Source: Nitrospira sp. (GTDB taxonomy: Bacteria; Nitrospirota; Nitrospiria; Nitrospirales; Nitrospiraceae). Taken from it: DNA of 64,000 nt. Made by a program: the position numbers and the translations under genes. This document shows positions 49,662 to 58,769 of the stretch, one piece after another. Within the stretch, counting starts at the first letter, position 1. The number at the start of each line of letters is the position of its first letter. The notes under the pieces were generated by a model. It had not been told where the DNA came from, did not search any database, and worked only from the letters and a program-made list of their open reading frames with translations. The DNA lies in contig JADJXO010000006.1 of the NCBI GenBank assembly GCA_016715825.1, forward strand, positions 73,786-137,785, read 5' to 3'.

Positions 49662-51070
49662 ATGAACGTGCGCGAGGTGCTGGAGTTTGCCAAGAAACAC
49701 AGGGTGCGAATGGTGGACCTCAAATTCGTCGATTTGCCGGGGTTGTGGCAGCATATGACTATCCCTGTGAGCGAACTGACAGAAACCCTGTTCAAGGACG
49801 GCTCCGGCCTCGACGGGTCTTCAATTCGTGGCTGGAAGGCCATCAACAACAGCGATCTGTTGGTCGTTCCCGACCCCGAGACGGCTTGCTTGGATCCTTT
49901 TACGGCAGTCCCGACGCTCAGCATGACCGGTAATGTCGTGGATCCGATCTCACGCGAGAATTATGAGCGCGATCCGAGATTTATCGCGCAGAAGGCTGAG
50001 AAGTATCTCCAAAATACCAAAATAGGGGATAGCTCATTCTGGGGCCCTGAAGCGGAATTCTTCATCTTTGATCATGCCCGCTATGACCAAACCAGCCATA
50101 GCGGCTTCTATTATGTTGATTCGGAAGAAGGCGCATGGAACATGGGGCAAGAGGGCATTAATTTTGGCGGAAAAATCCGCCATAAACAAGGCTATTTCCC
50201 TGTCGCTCCGGCCGATACCCAGCAGGATATCCGGAGTGAAATGGTCCTTGAAATGGAAAAACTCGGTATCGTGGTGGAAAAGCATCATCACGAGACGGCT
50301 TCTGCCGGACAAGCCGAAATCGATATACGGTTTGATTCCCTGGTGCGAACTGCTGACAAGATGATGATGTACAAGTACATCGTTAAAAACGTGGCCCGTC
50401 GTCATGGGAAGACAGCGACGTTCATGCCTAAACCGCTGTTTAGTGACGCTGGATCAGGCATGCACACCCATCAGAGCATCTGGAAGGATGGGAAGCCCCT
50501 TTTCGCCGGCAAGGACTATGCCGGTATCTCGCAGATGTGTTTGTATTATATCGGCGGCATTCTCAAACATGCGCCGGCGCTGGCGGCGTTTACGAACCCC
50601 ACGACGAATTCCTATAAGCGGATCACGCCGGGATTCGAGGCCCCGGTGCTCCTGGCCTATTCCAGCCGGAACCGGTCGGCTGGTGTCCGTATTCCGATGT
50701 ATTCCCCGAGCCCGAAGGCCAAACGTATCGAAGTACGGTTTCCTGATCCCTCGTGCAATCCCTATTTGGCATTTTCCGCGATGCTGATGGCGGGGTTGGA
50801 CGGCATCCAGAATAAGATCAACCCTGGTGAGCCGGCCGAAAAGACCTCTATGATCTTGATCCGAAAGAGGCCGCCAGCATCCCCACGATGCCGGGTAGTC
50901 TCGATGAAGCGATCAATAGCCTCGAGAAAGATCACCAGTTTTTGCTCAAGGGAGAGGTCTTTACCGAGGATCTGATCGAAGCCTGGATCGGCTATAAGCG
51001 AAGCAGGGAAATCGATCAGATGCGTCTTCGACCGCATCCGTATGAGTTTTTCCTATATTACGATGTTTAG
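49662..51070 (+). CDS. glnA: glutamine synthetase type I, frame broken near its end
   Basis: An about 469-residue GS that makes glutamine from glutamate and ammonia. Segments DGSSIRGWKAINNSD, WGPEAEFFIFD, PTTNSYKRITPGFEAPVLL and NRSAGVRIPMYS cover metal, substrate and ATP sites. At about 50843 a GG pair is one G short (AAG AC CTC TAT), so the first frame drifts to a false stop at 50975; restoring it gives AEKDLYDLDPKEAASIPTMP and the true end YDV at 51070. The break sits just before Tyr of the adenylylation motif (LYDL), which is retained. Start ATG 49662 follows AAAGGAGG. Confidence 0.95.
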
Positions 51071-51110
51071 GCCGACGGGGCGGCAAGCTCGTTGCAAGGT
51101 GATGAACATA

Positions 51111-51500
51111 CTAGTGCTGCTCGCACGCGACCTTCGATAAGGCGTGGTTGATGCCTCCGGCGCCAACAGGCTGCCAGCCGCCCTGTTCGATGTATCCGGG
51201 GGTAGACCGCCCTTTCCCCATCTGGCGAGAAAATTCCACGACCTGAAGGACACGAACTCGGGAACCGTCGCAGTCGAATTCCTTGTGGGCTTTGGAAGAT
51301 AAAAATCGTGTCGTGCTGTTCCATGTAAGATCGGTCAACTGCCATAGTGTCGCTTGCCTGCCTTCTCGATGAATCGTATTCGGGTCAAAGTATACCGTTT
51401 CGAGACTGGTCGGTTGGTACGGTTTCTCGAGAGGTACCCATTCCGCATAGACCGAGTGGTGGCTGAGAACGATCAAGGCGATGAGAAACAAGCGCTTCAT
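51111..51500 (-). CDS. secreted protein resembling surface-adhesin protein E
   Basis: A 129-residue protein with a clear N-terminal signal (MKRLFLIALIVLSHHSVYA, cleavage after VYA). The mature part reads WVPLEKPYQPTSLETVYFDP, KAHKEFDCDGSRVRVLQV and ends SKVACEQH; the two Cys suggest one disulphide. The pattern of a short exported beta protein with paired aromatic starts and a late cysteine resembles the surface-adhesin E family, a call made by eye. It is convergent with glnA. Confidence 0.7.
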   Translation of the reverse strand: MKRLFLIALIVLSHHSVYAEWVPLEKPYQPTSLETVYFDPNTIHREGRQATLWQLTDLTWNSTTRFLSSKAHKEFDCDGSRVRVLQVVEFSRQMGKGRSTPGYIEQGGWQPVGAGGINHALSKVACEQH

Positions 51501-51688
51501 GCCGGCTGAATCCGTTCAATATCTGAGGCAATGGTTGATGAGCGTTCAGGGGGAATGGAATAAGCCCAGACCGTCAAAAAATCAAGTGATAATATTTGGA
51601 TGCCGTGATCTTGAAAAGGCCCGCTGTTGGCCCTTGAGCCTCTCGTCGGCTTAAGCTATTCTCGCACACACAACAGAGGAGGGGGATT

Positions 51689-52450
51689 ATGCCGAAACGA
51701 GTTCGAACGGGGTTGACGCGAAGCGATATTCTCGATCGATACGTCGAGCGGTTTAAGCAACAGCTCGTCAAATTCCAGCCCTTTCTCTCACGCAAACGCG
51801 GGTCGGCTTCACTCGAAGATTTCGACGAGGCGGCTGAAGATCTGATAGCCCAGGTGTTTGGGGCTGCATCCGACGAATCGGAGGCCTATTTTTTCACGAA
51901 AACTGGGGAATCCGTCCTCCTACCCGAAGAAGCGCAGGAAAGTGGAACCTTCGATGTCGAACGAGCGGGTCTTCAGCAGCGTCGACAAGTGCTGGAGAGC
52001 TGCTTGGCCGATCTCGAATTACGTCGTCGGTTGCAGGCCACGAGGAAGGGAAAGGGAGAAGATCAGACCCTAGTTGAAGAGTATATGTCGCACGAGGTTC
52101 GGAGCATCCATAAAGAAGCGACGATCAAACAAGCAGGACAAGTCTTGCAGAAGTATAGGATCGGCTCACTGATTGTTGACGATGGGTCCCGTTATGTCGG
52201 GATTATCACCGAGTCTGATTTGACCCGTAGGGCGGTCGCCAAGGGTCTCGATCCCAACGCAACAAGCGTGGCGACTTGTATGAGTCGATCCCTGGTTACG
52301 ATTGAGGAAGATGAATCGTTAGCCGATGCACGCTCGCTCATGAAGAAACACGGCATCCGACATCTGCCCGTGACCGCTGATGCCACCATCATCGGCGTCC
52401 TCTCTGTTTCTGACCTCCTGCGGGCCTTCGAAGCGCAGCGATCTGTGTAA
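51689..52450 (+). CDS. CBS-domain protein with an N-terminal domain of unknown family
   Basis: A 253-residue protein. The C-terminal half is a CBS pair: VEEYMSHEVRSIHKEATIK to GIITESDLTRRAV, then MSRSLVTIEEDESLADA to RHLPVTADATIIGVLSVSDL. CBS pairs sense adenine nucleotides. The first 110 residues are acidic and helical with no recognised domain. The ATG follows GAGGAGGGG. It is convergent with the GMC oxidoreductase gene. Confidence 0.88.
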   Translation: MPKRVRTGLTRSDILDRYVERFKQQLVKFQPFLSRKRGSASLEDFDEAAEDLIAQVFGAASDESEAYFFTKTGESVLLPEEAQESGTFDVERAGLQQRRQVLESCLADLELRRRLQATRKGKGEDQTLVEEYMSHEVRSIHKEATIKQAGQVLQKYRIGSLIVDDGSRYVGIITESDLTRRAVAKGLDPNATSVATCMSRSLVTIEEDESLADARSLMKKHGIRHLPVTADATIIGVLSVSDLLRAFEAQRSV

Positions 52451-52572
52451 CATTCACTCCTGGTCTCCGCGTTCAGTCTGGTGCCGTGGAGGCAACGGAT
52501 CGACGATGGTCGACCTGAGGGAAGTGCTGCATGCAATCAGGTCGGCATGGACAACCGGCAACGCATCGTCGA

Positions 52573-54249
52573 TCAGCCAAGGTGTTGCGAGAGCCGGAGG
52601 GCGAGGCCGACCAGGGTGCGCACCGGATTGGCTGCTGAGCTCAGCGGCATGATCGACATGTCGCACGCATAGAGCCGGTCCGTTCCGATCACACGTAGGT
52701 CCTCGTCCACGACCGAGTGGTCGGCAAAGGGTGCGTTGAGCCTCGGTCGGTAGGGCATTCGCAAGCTGCCGACCGCATGGTGGACGGTCCCCCAACCAAA
52801 CCCCTTGCCTCCTTCTCCAAACCGAGCATTGTCGGACGGCTGAACCGGTTGGCCGTTGAACTGAAACTGCGAGAAAATTCGCAAGGTCACCTGGTTGAGC
52901 ACGTCCCAGATCTGCTCTGGATTCTTTTGCCACCCAGCCAACGCGGGAAATCGTGACCCGGCTAAATAATCGGCCCAGCTCTGGTTCCGAAAGGCGATCT
53001 CCGGAACGTACCCGAATGGAGGGGCCGGCTTGACCTCGTTGTTCTCGTCCAGGCAGTTCCCGAAGCTGAACTTGATGTCGATCCGAGCCGCTCCTCCGGT
53101 CTGAGGTGAGGGCGCCGCCTGAGGGTCGTTCTCCCGAAGGTGCCAGTACTCGTGGTTGAGGTTCATCTCAACGTTGAAGGGAAAACGAATCTCGTTATTG
53201 GAATCGCGTAAACCGCGCGAGTAGAAGATGATCTTAGCGTGGTCATCCTGTCCGAGCGAGATGTTGCCGATGTTCGTGGTGAACGTCGTGATCTCGTTCG
53301 AAGTGGGATGATCCGTGAGGCCACGCCCCACTAGGTCCTTCACGTTCTGCGGCAACCACGGAAACATGCTGGAGCGGCGGAGTAGCTTTGGACTTTCGAT
53401 CGACCCGGCAGCGAGCACAACCGTCCCTGCCGTGAAAAATCTGGCTTGGCCGGTCCGAGTATTGCGGGCAACAATCGTCAGATGGCTGCCGTGATTCTGC
53501 ACATCTTCGACATAATGGTTGAGGAGCAGGTGCAAACCTGGCCCATCCCCGTGGTTCACGCCTGGTGTCAGCCCGACCTGGTTTACGAGGAGCTCGGCCG
53601 TATTGAAGACGCCGGTTCCTTCGGTGAAGAAGTCGTCCTTTGGTGTGCCATCAGGTTTCAGATAAGGTTGGTGCAAGGCACGTGGCGTTTCCTCGATGAT
53701 AAAGTCGTCGTTGAGCGAGGACTCCCGTAACCGGTCGACCACATCCTTGGCGGTGGCTCCCATCGATCTCGACTCATTCATCGTCTGCCCGGCTTGATCC
53801 AACAGCCCGCCCGCTAGGTCTTGTCGAACCCGAGACGGAAAGTAGTCCAGCTCCCACCCCTGAATGCTCGGGATCAATCCGGACCAAAAGATCGACCGGC
53901 CGCCGAAGTTGAGTTGCGGCTTTTCGCCGATGTAGTTCTGCGCGCCGCTGTGCCAGGTCTGCCAGAACGTATCGCAGCCGAAGTGCTTTGCTAAGCTGCT
54001 GTTGGGGATACGGGAGATGTTGTACACATGAGTGGGGTAGAGAAACGATCCGGCCTCCAGTACAAGAATCCGCTTCTGCAAACCGAGTCGGTCAGCCAAG
54101 TCATCCGCGAGCACCCCGCCGCCGATTCCTGAGCCAACGATGATGATGTCAAAGTCTTCGCGCCAGCCGATGTACTCCAGGAACAGGCGCTCCCGGGCGG
54201 CCGTGTCCTCCGAGACGAAATTCGCGTAGGTTGAAGGGGTGAAAGTCAT
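52573..54249 (-). CDS. GMC-family FAD oxidoreductase
   Basis: A 558-residue flavoprotein of the glucose-methanol-choline superfamily. The FAD-binding GSGIGGG is at residues 39-45, followed by the acid end of the fold in RILVLEAGSF. The middle has GTVVLAAGSIESPKLL and the C-terminal part HHAVGSLRMPYRP carries the family catalytic histidine region, followed by DRLYACDMSIMPLSSAANP. The substrate cannot be inferred. No signal peptide is seen. Upstream (54250-54472) lies only non-coding sequence with no clear promoter. Confidence 0.92.
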   Translation of the reverse strand: MTFTPSTYANFVSEDTAARERLFLEYIGWREDFDIIIVGSGIGGGVLADDLADRLGLQKRILVLEAGSFLYPTHVYNISRIPNSSLAKHFGCDTFWQTWHSGAQNYIGEKPQLNFGGRSIFWSGLIPSIQGWELDYFPSRVRQDLAGGLLDQAGQTMNESRSMGATAKDVVDRLRESSLNDDFIIEETPRALHQPYLKPDGTPKDDFFTEGTGVFNTAELLVNQVGLTPGVNHGDGPGLHLLLNHYVEDVQNHGSHLTIVARNTRTGQARFFTAGTVVLAAGSIESPKLLRRSSMFPWLPQNVKDLVGRGLTDHPTSNEITTFTTNIGNISLGQDDHAKIIFYSRGLRDSNNEIRFPFNVEMNLNHEYWHLRENDPQAAPSPQTGGAARIDIKFSFGNCLDENNEVKPAPPFGYVPEIAFRNQSWADYLAGSRFPALAGWQKNPEQIWDVLNQVTLRIFSQFQFNGQPVQPSDNARFGEGGKGFGWGTVHHAVGSLRMPYRPRLNAPFADHSVVDEDLRVIGTDRLYACDMSIMPLSSAANPVRTLVGLALRLSQHLG

Positions 54250-54472
54250 GGCGTCCTCCCATTGTTGGAGTTGGCCGGTGTGGGCGCTGTGCGTCCCTCG
54301 GCGTACTCATCGTCGATCTGAAGGGTGTCTATTGGAAAGAATAGGGCAATCGGTTATGAAAAGCGACCGCTTCCGCCTCATGACGGAGCTCAGCCCAGGT
54401 AATGGATTTGTCTATGGGTGGGATCTTGGCAGGCGTACCATAGAGGCAGCACACTGTCGATGTGATGGCGCG

Positions 54473-56068
54473 CTATAGGATGCCGGCTAGTCGGTTGATG
54501 CCCAAGGTTGTTTGGGCGAAGAACAGTTGAAAGGCTTGATAGTCCTGAGACTGCATCGGTTGACTGCCTGCCGATCGGTCACAGTAGATGAGCCCGATCG
54601 GTTTCGCTCCAACCCGCAACGGCGCCACGATCGCCGATGTTGGTTTCCAAACTTCGAGAAAGTCCTGCTTCAGAGTCTCGGCCTTGTGGTCGGAAAAATT
54701 AGGAACGAGGAGGGGATCGACTCGCTTGAGAACCGTGAGGAAAAACTGATGCTCGCGGCTGAGTGAACCTGAAAGGGACCGGAGGTAGTGCGCCGGAGGG
54801 GTCCCACCGAGCACCAATTTCCCGACAAGCAGATCACTATCGCTTTGGTTCAGGAGCGCGAGGCCGACACGATGAAATCCGGCATCCTGATGGAGGGATT
54901 GGACATATGCCCCGAGTAGGCTGTTGAGATCTTTCGCTGCTTGCAGCGAGTTCTGAAAGGCGAGGAGTGTTTCAAGCGGCTTGGTTTGAATGGGGGCAGC
55001 AGGTTCATCTTTCGGTGGCACCACTGCCTGGTTGCTACCTACCGTCTGGTTCTTGGGGGATGGGTGCGGGATTGCGCTTGTGGCGTTCATCCCGGTTGGT
55101 GGTGGTATGGGTTCGTCGGAGGAGTCGATGGACAATCCCATTGAGCGGATGAGTTGACGCCCCCGATCCATGGCCCGTATCGTTAGGTCCGTGAAGAGGC
55201 CGGAAGAGAGTCCGCTTCCGTCTTGGAGCATTTTCTTGGCTTCCTCCCGAGCCGTCCGCGGGGCAGGACCAGTCAGCATCTCGACCAACCGAATGGAGCC
55301 AATGATGATTCCTCGGTAAGTCTGGGCCTCACTTTGCCAGCGTCCCATCGGCAGTTCCTCGGCATGACGGAAGAGTTCGATCAACTCATCCGGTAGTTTC
55401 CACATGTGGGCCAAGGCTTGCGCCAAGGTCAGCCGAGGTACACCGATCAGGCGTGTTTCTTGAAGCACGCATTCCGAGGGGAGCTTGGTTTTTGTGGAAA
55501 TGGCCTGAAGAGCGAGAAAGAGGTCAGGGTCTTCGTAGGCAACGGCCAAATCTCCGATCGAGTACAGGAGGGTGTTGGTAAACAACTGCCCAGGCTGTGG
55601 ATAGCCAATGGCTATTCCTAGTTCGCTGGCGTAGGTGGCTGAAATGAGAGACTTGGCAATCAAGGTTTGGAACTCCTGCTGGCGAATCGGCCAATGGTGC
55701 AGCTGTTCGACAAGATGAGCCGCCGCTACGAGGGAGCGGACCGTGTCGAGCCCGAGCCAACTGACGGCATGAGGGACCGACACAATCGTCTGCTGCGGGC
55801 TGTAGGCGATGCTGTTCGCCACTTGCAGCACTTTGCACGTGAGTCCATGATCGCGGCTGATCACTTGGGCCAGACTCGCAGCGCTGGACTGAGGCCCCAT
55901 ATGGTTCAGGATTTGCTGGCAGGTTGACTGTAAGATGGGAAGACAGCGACTGGATTCATTGAAGAGAGGCCTGAGTTTGCGATGGAGACGAGGGCGAATT
56001 CTGTCGATAAAGGCTGATTCCGTGGCCATGCCAGATGAAGTCATAGGGAGGTCCTGGTTGGGGATCAA
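54473..56068 (-). CDS. HDOD-GAF signalling protein
   Basis: A 531-residue protein. Residues of about 30-260 form an HDOD domain: SLAQVISRDHGLTCKVLQVANS, VSWLGLDTVRSLVAAAHL and ATYASELGIAIGYPQPG are typical, and HDOD is a degenerate HD fold with no metal site. The last 170 residues (ETLLAFQNSLQAAKDLNSLL, RVGAKPIGLIYCDRSAG) form a GAF-like domain. A Pro/Ser-rich linker joins them. It may act as a sensor adaptor; no GGDEF or EAL domain is fused. ATG 56044 or an ATG farther in could be the true start. Confidence 0.86.
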   Translation of the reverse strand: MIPNQDLPMTSSGMATESAFIDRIRPRLHRKLRPLFNESSRCLPILQSTCQQILNHMGPQSSAASLAQVISRDHGLTCKVLQVANSIAYSPQQTIVSVPHAVSWLGLDTVRSLVAAAHLVEQLHHWPIRQQEFQTLIAKSLISATYASELGIAIGYPQPGQLFTNTLLYSIGDLAVAYEDPDLFLALQAISTKTKLPSECVLQETRLIGVPRLTLAQALAHMWKLPDELIELFRHAEELPMGRWQSEAQTYRGIIIGSIRLVEMLTGPAPRTAREEAKKMLQDGSGLSSGLFTDLTIRAMDRGRQLIRSMGLSIDSSDEPIPPPTGMNATSAIPHPSPKNQTVGSNQAVVPPKDEPAAPIQTKPLETLLAFQNSLQAAKDLNSLLGAYVQSLHQDAGFHRVGLALLNQSDSDLLVGKLVLGGTPPAHYLRSLSGSLSREHQFFLTVLKRVDPLLVPNFSDHKAETLKQDFLEVWKPTSAIVAPLRVGAKPIGLIYCDRSAGSQPMQSQDYQAFQLFFAQTTLGINRLAGIL

Positions 56069-56123
56069 AAGCTCTATCGGTCAGAATCATACGAAGCTTA
56101 AGAGCACGATATTTTAGAGAATT

Positions 56124-56142
56124 ATAACGACCGATCCGTTAT
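56124..56142. repeat. inverted repeat between divergent genes
   Basis: ATAACG and CGTTAT are perfect reverse complements separated by seven bases, between the HDOD-GAF gene (minus) and the secreted-protein gene (plus). The position suits an operator. The flanking AATTATAAC is a fair -10 shape but no -35 was convincing. Confidence 0.4.
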
Positions 56143-56266
56143 GAGGTAGGAAGGAATACGTTTCAGCCCTTGTCAGTTGTAGATCTCAAACAGTGCCAAT
56201 ACGAACACCAACGTAAGACTCGAATGGCAGTACATGAACCGGGCATGCGAGACAAGGAGGGCTACA

Positions 56267-56782
56267 ATGACAGGAATACTGACTTGCCACTTCCGTCGGG
56301 GTATCGCTTCACTGTTTGCTATCGTCGTGAGCGTGATGATGTCTGGAATCGCGGTGGCCGGGGACGCCTGCAAGAACATCAAGTTCAAAGTAACGAACAA
56401 GCATGACTCGGGTGAAACGATCCTCATCAAGAAGGTCAAGTATTTCAACAAGGCGAACGGCAAGTGGCAGACAGAAGTCGTCAACCAGAATCTGACGTTG
56501 ACACTTCCTGATGCAGAGAAGCTGCAATTTTTCCCGCAGATTGGAAAAGAAAAAGGATTGGCCTGTAAGTTTGGCACCATGTGCAAGACGCAAGGCGACA
56601 ATCTGAGAGATGCTGAGGGTGAGGATCTCACGAAGTTCCGTTTCGTCTATAAATACATGGCGGCTGGAAAATGGTCGGGCGAGGTCGAGGGCGGTGACAA
56701 GGTGCCGGACGATCCAAAATGCTATGCCAATAGAACCTATGGGCCAGGAGAGTCTGGCTGGACGATTTTTGGGAAAGAGTGA
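56267..56782 (+). CDS. secreted protein of unknown family
   Basis: A 171-residue protein with a signal peptide (GIASLFAIVVSVMMSGIAVAG, cleavage after VAG). The mature part starts DACKNIKFKVTNKHDSGET and has a lysine-rich beta-like core, four cysteines (DACK, LACK, TMCK, PKCY) that could form two disulphides, and the tail YGPGESGWTIFG. ATG 56267 follows CAAGGAGGG by six bases; the in-frame upstream start at 56234 is weaker. No family was recognised. Confidence 0.8.
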   Translation: MTGILTCHFRRGIASLFAIVVSVMMSGIAVAGDACKNIKFKVTNKHDSGETILIKKVKYFNKANGKWQTEVVNQNLTLTLPDAEKLQFFPQIGKEKGLACKFGTMCKTQGDNLRDAEGEDLTKFRFVYKYMAAGKWSGEVEGGDKVPDDPKCYANRTYGPGESGWTIFGKE

Positions 56783-57000
56783 GATAACGATTGAGAGTCG
56801 AGCTTGAATCCAGGATCAAAGGATGTGAGGCTAGCCTGCTAGCAGCAAGGCCTCACAATTTAGAGGGTGGGGAAAATTGGCTTTGCCCATGGGCCATGCG
56901 AAGAGTGGCGCCGCAGGGAAGCCACGGATTCTGAACGCTGGGTACACCACCCAGAACATGGCTGGTGACCGTTCTTTGGAGCACAGACTCTGCCAGAGAT

Positions 57001-57032
57001 GGCGAGAGAGACCTCAGCGGGTCTCTCTCGCC
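57001..57032. terminator. bidirectional hairpin between convergent genes
   Basis: A perfect 13-bp stem (ggcgagagagacc with its complement) closes a six-base loop TCAGCG, placed between the plus-strand secreted-protein gene and the minus-strand beta-barrel gene. It is followed on the plus strand by TTAG, with no long T tract. A further imperfect pair GTGAGGC/GCCTCAC lies near 56826-56857. Confidence 0.75.
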
Positions 57033-57069
57033 TTAGATCCTGATCGGTGACGGGTGCGACTCCGTCGAC

Positions 57070-57660
57070 TCAGAAAAACCTTACACCAAAATACAGGCCA
57101 GGCATCACGTTCGTATGAAAATCGGCTTCTTGCCCCGCGACACGGAACTCCCGTCCGAGCGCAGTGATATTGACCATGAAGTCGGCCGTCAAGGACACTT
57201 GTTCAGTCACCGCATGATCGACTCCAATGCCAAGAGGAATCAAGAACGAGCTGAAGGTATCACCGTAGCCAATTTCTGGCTCCCTCACGCCGGCACGCGC
57301 AAAGCCGATTCCGCCTTGCAAGACCAGCTTGGTCTGGTTGTTCATACCAGGAATGGCCCACCAATACTTACCCTGAACTGTGAGGTCAAAGAGAAAATCA
57401 TCACCCGCGCCGGCATACTGGACTAAGGGACCAATGGAGATGTCTTCCGCTATGAAATAGTCCAGGTGCCCATTGAGAGCGAACTCCACCCCGTCGGGCG
57501 TGCCTCCCAAGAAACCGACCCCGGTCCCACCAGACCATCGTCCCATTCCCCCATCGGTCGGGTCATGGGCTGACACCAGACCGGTGGGCATCATGATAAG
57601 CCCGGTGAGTAGCAATGGAAGAACCATGAGTCGACGCCAAATATGATGGAGGTGTGTCAT
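57070..57660 (-). CDS. outer-membrane beta-barrel protein
   Basis: A 196-residue protein with a signal peptide (LPLLLTGLIMMPTGLVSA). The mature part alternates Gly/aromatic strands (GGTGVGFLGG, VEFALNGHLDYFIAED, GKYWWAIPG) and ends LYFGVRFF, with the C-terminal phenylalanine required by the barrel-assembly machinery. It resembles small OmpW-like or autotransporter-type barrels; the precise family is not recognised. Confidence 0.85.
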   Translation of the reverse strand: MTHLHHIWRRLMVLPLLLTGLIMMPTGLVSAHDPTDGGMGRWSGGTGVGFLGGTPDGVEFALNGHLDYFIAEDISIGPLVQYAGAGDDFLFDLTVQGKYWWAIPGMNNQTKLVLQGGIGFARAGVREPEIGYGDTFSSFLIPLGIGVDHAVTEQVSLTADFMVNITALGREFRVAGQEADFHTNVMPGLYFGVRFF

Positions 57661-57969
57661 GCTGGTCTCCTTCTGTGATGGCCGATGGCCGAGAAAATCT
57701 GTCTCATCAATGACCGATCATTGAATGCGCCTTGGCACCTTCACATACCGGGGCTGTCAGGCTTTCCTGGTCATAACAGCCCTCCGTTGTCTTAAACAAG
57801 GGTATTGATCGAGAAATCGATAATTGGATCAGATTATTCTTGGGTGCGGAAGAATTGCCGGTAGGGGCGGTTCTTCGACGGTGCAGATGAAGCGCGGTGC
57901 ACTGGTTCGTACGAGGAGGCAGCACCTTAGTCGAGCGGAGGTGCCTCTAGAAGCGTGGCCACTGTTGGA
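57661..57969. other. 309-base non-coding gap
   Basis: No gene is supported here. It holds a small hairpin CAATGA-CCGA-TCATTG near 57708-57723 and the pair GGCTGT/ACAGCC near 57753-57782. It should include the promoter of the beta-barrel gene, whose start is at its left edge. Confidence 0.5.
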
Positions 57970-58590
57970 TTAGAAGTTCGAAAACCATCCCTTGTTATGG
58001 AGGTTGTTCTCACAGCGTGCCAACTGTGCGCGGTAGCGAGCCGCGTTACGCTCGACCTTTTGGGCCACTGCCATGAGCCAACGTTTCCGCTTGTAGGTTT
58101 GACGTTGATAGCCACCGTGACCTTCGTGGTAGGCCAGATATTGGTTACGTGCATCCCACTTGCTGATACCCAGTGTTGTGGCGCTCATGCTGCCGTACCA
58201 GCCGATAAAATCCACGACATCAGCAAAGTTATCTCGGTGTGCGCGCCTGTTGCCGGTCTTCTTCTTGTACCAGTTCCAGGTTCCCTTCATGACCTGGGCA
58301 TAACCATAGGCTGACGACTGGCGTCCCCACGGGATAAATCCAAGAAGATAATCCTTGGGAGCTTTTGCGTTGTACCGAAAGCGCGATTCTTGATGAATGA
58401 TGGCTAGCTGCACGTGGATGGAACACCCCATTTTTATAGCTAGACGAGGCGTGGCCATACCAATTGCCTTTGTCGTAGAAGATAGCGCAGGAGTTCGTGA
58501 TGTTGCGTGGGGAATCGTGGCGCAGGCGGTGAGCCACAGCGTTCCCGTGAGGACAAAGAGGAAGAAATAATGGAAATGTGTCGGTAGGGT
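57970..58590 (-). pseudogene. lysozyme-like (SLT-type) lipoprotein, frame broken by three indels
   Basis: Pieced together across frames the protein has a lipoprotein signal (LFVLTGTLWLTAC, Cys lipobox), then NITNSCAIFYDKGNWYGHAS, LAIIHQESRFRYNAKAP with the catalytic Glu of lytic transglycosylases, SSAYGYAQVMKGTWNWYKK and YLAYHEGHGGYQ. It would cut the glycan strands of peptidoglycan at the outer membrane. One base is missing in a C run near 58507-58510, one A near 58431-58435 and one G near 58412. No usable start codon was found in the lipobox frame, which opens at 58590. Sequence error is as likely as true decay. Confidence 0.72.
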
Positions 58591-58769
58591 CTAGGAATTA
58601 CGCCCCTCCATGCGGCGAATTATTCCAGCATTCTATTGTCGGGAGTGGGATTGTATCGCGGCAACGGAGTCATTTGAATGATCATCCCGTCTACGCGTTG
58701 TCATGTCTGCTGAGGCCTGGAGACGATCAAGTTCAGCCAAGAGCGGCTCAACTTGCACCATGAAATCTT

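Noticed and set aside
54239..54478. Short plus-strand frame between the GMC and HDOD genes
   Set aside because: No ribosome site, no family, and it starts opposite the GMC start codon.
57955..58314. A 119-codon plus-strand frame with hydrophobic content
   Set aside because: It is antisense to the lysozyme-like gene, whose conserved motifs are on the minus strand.
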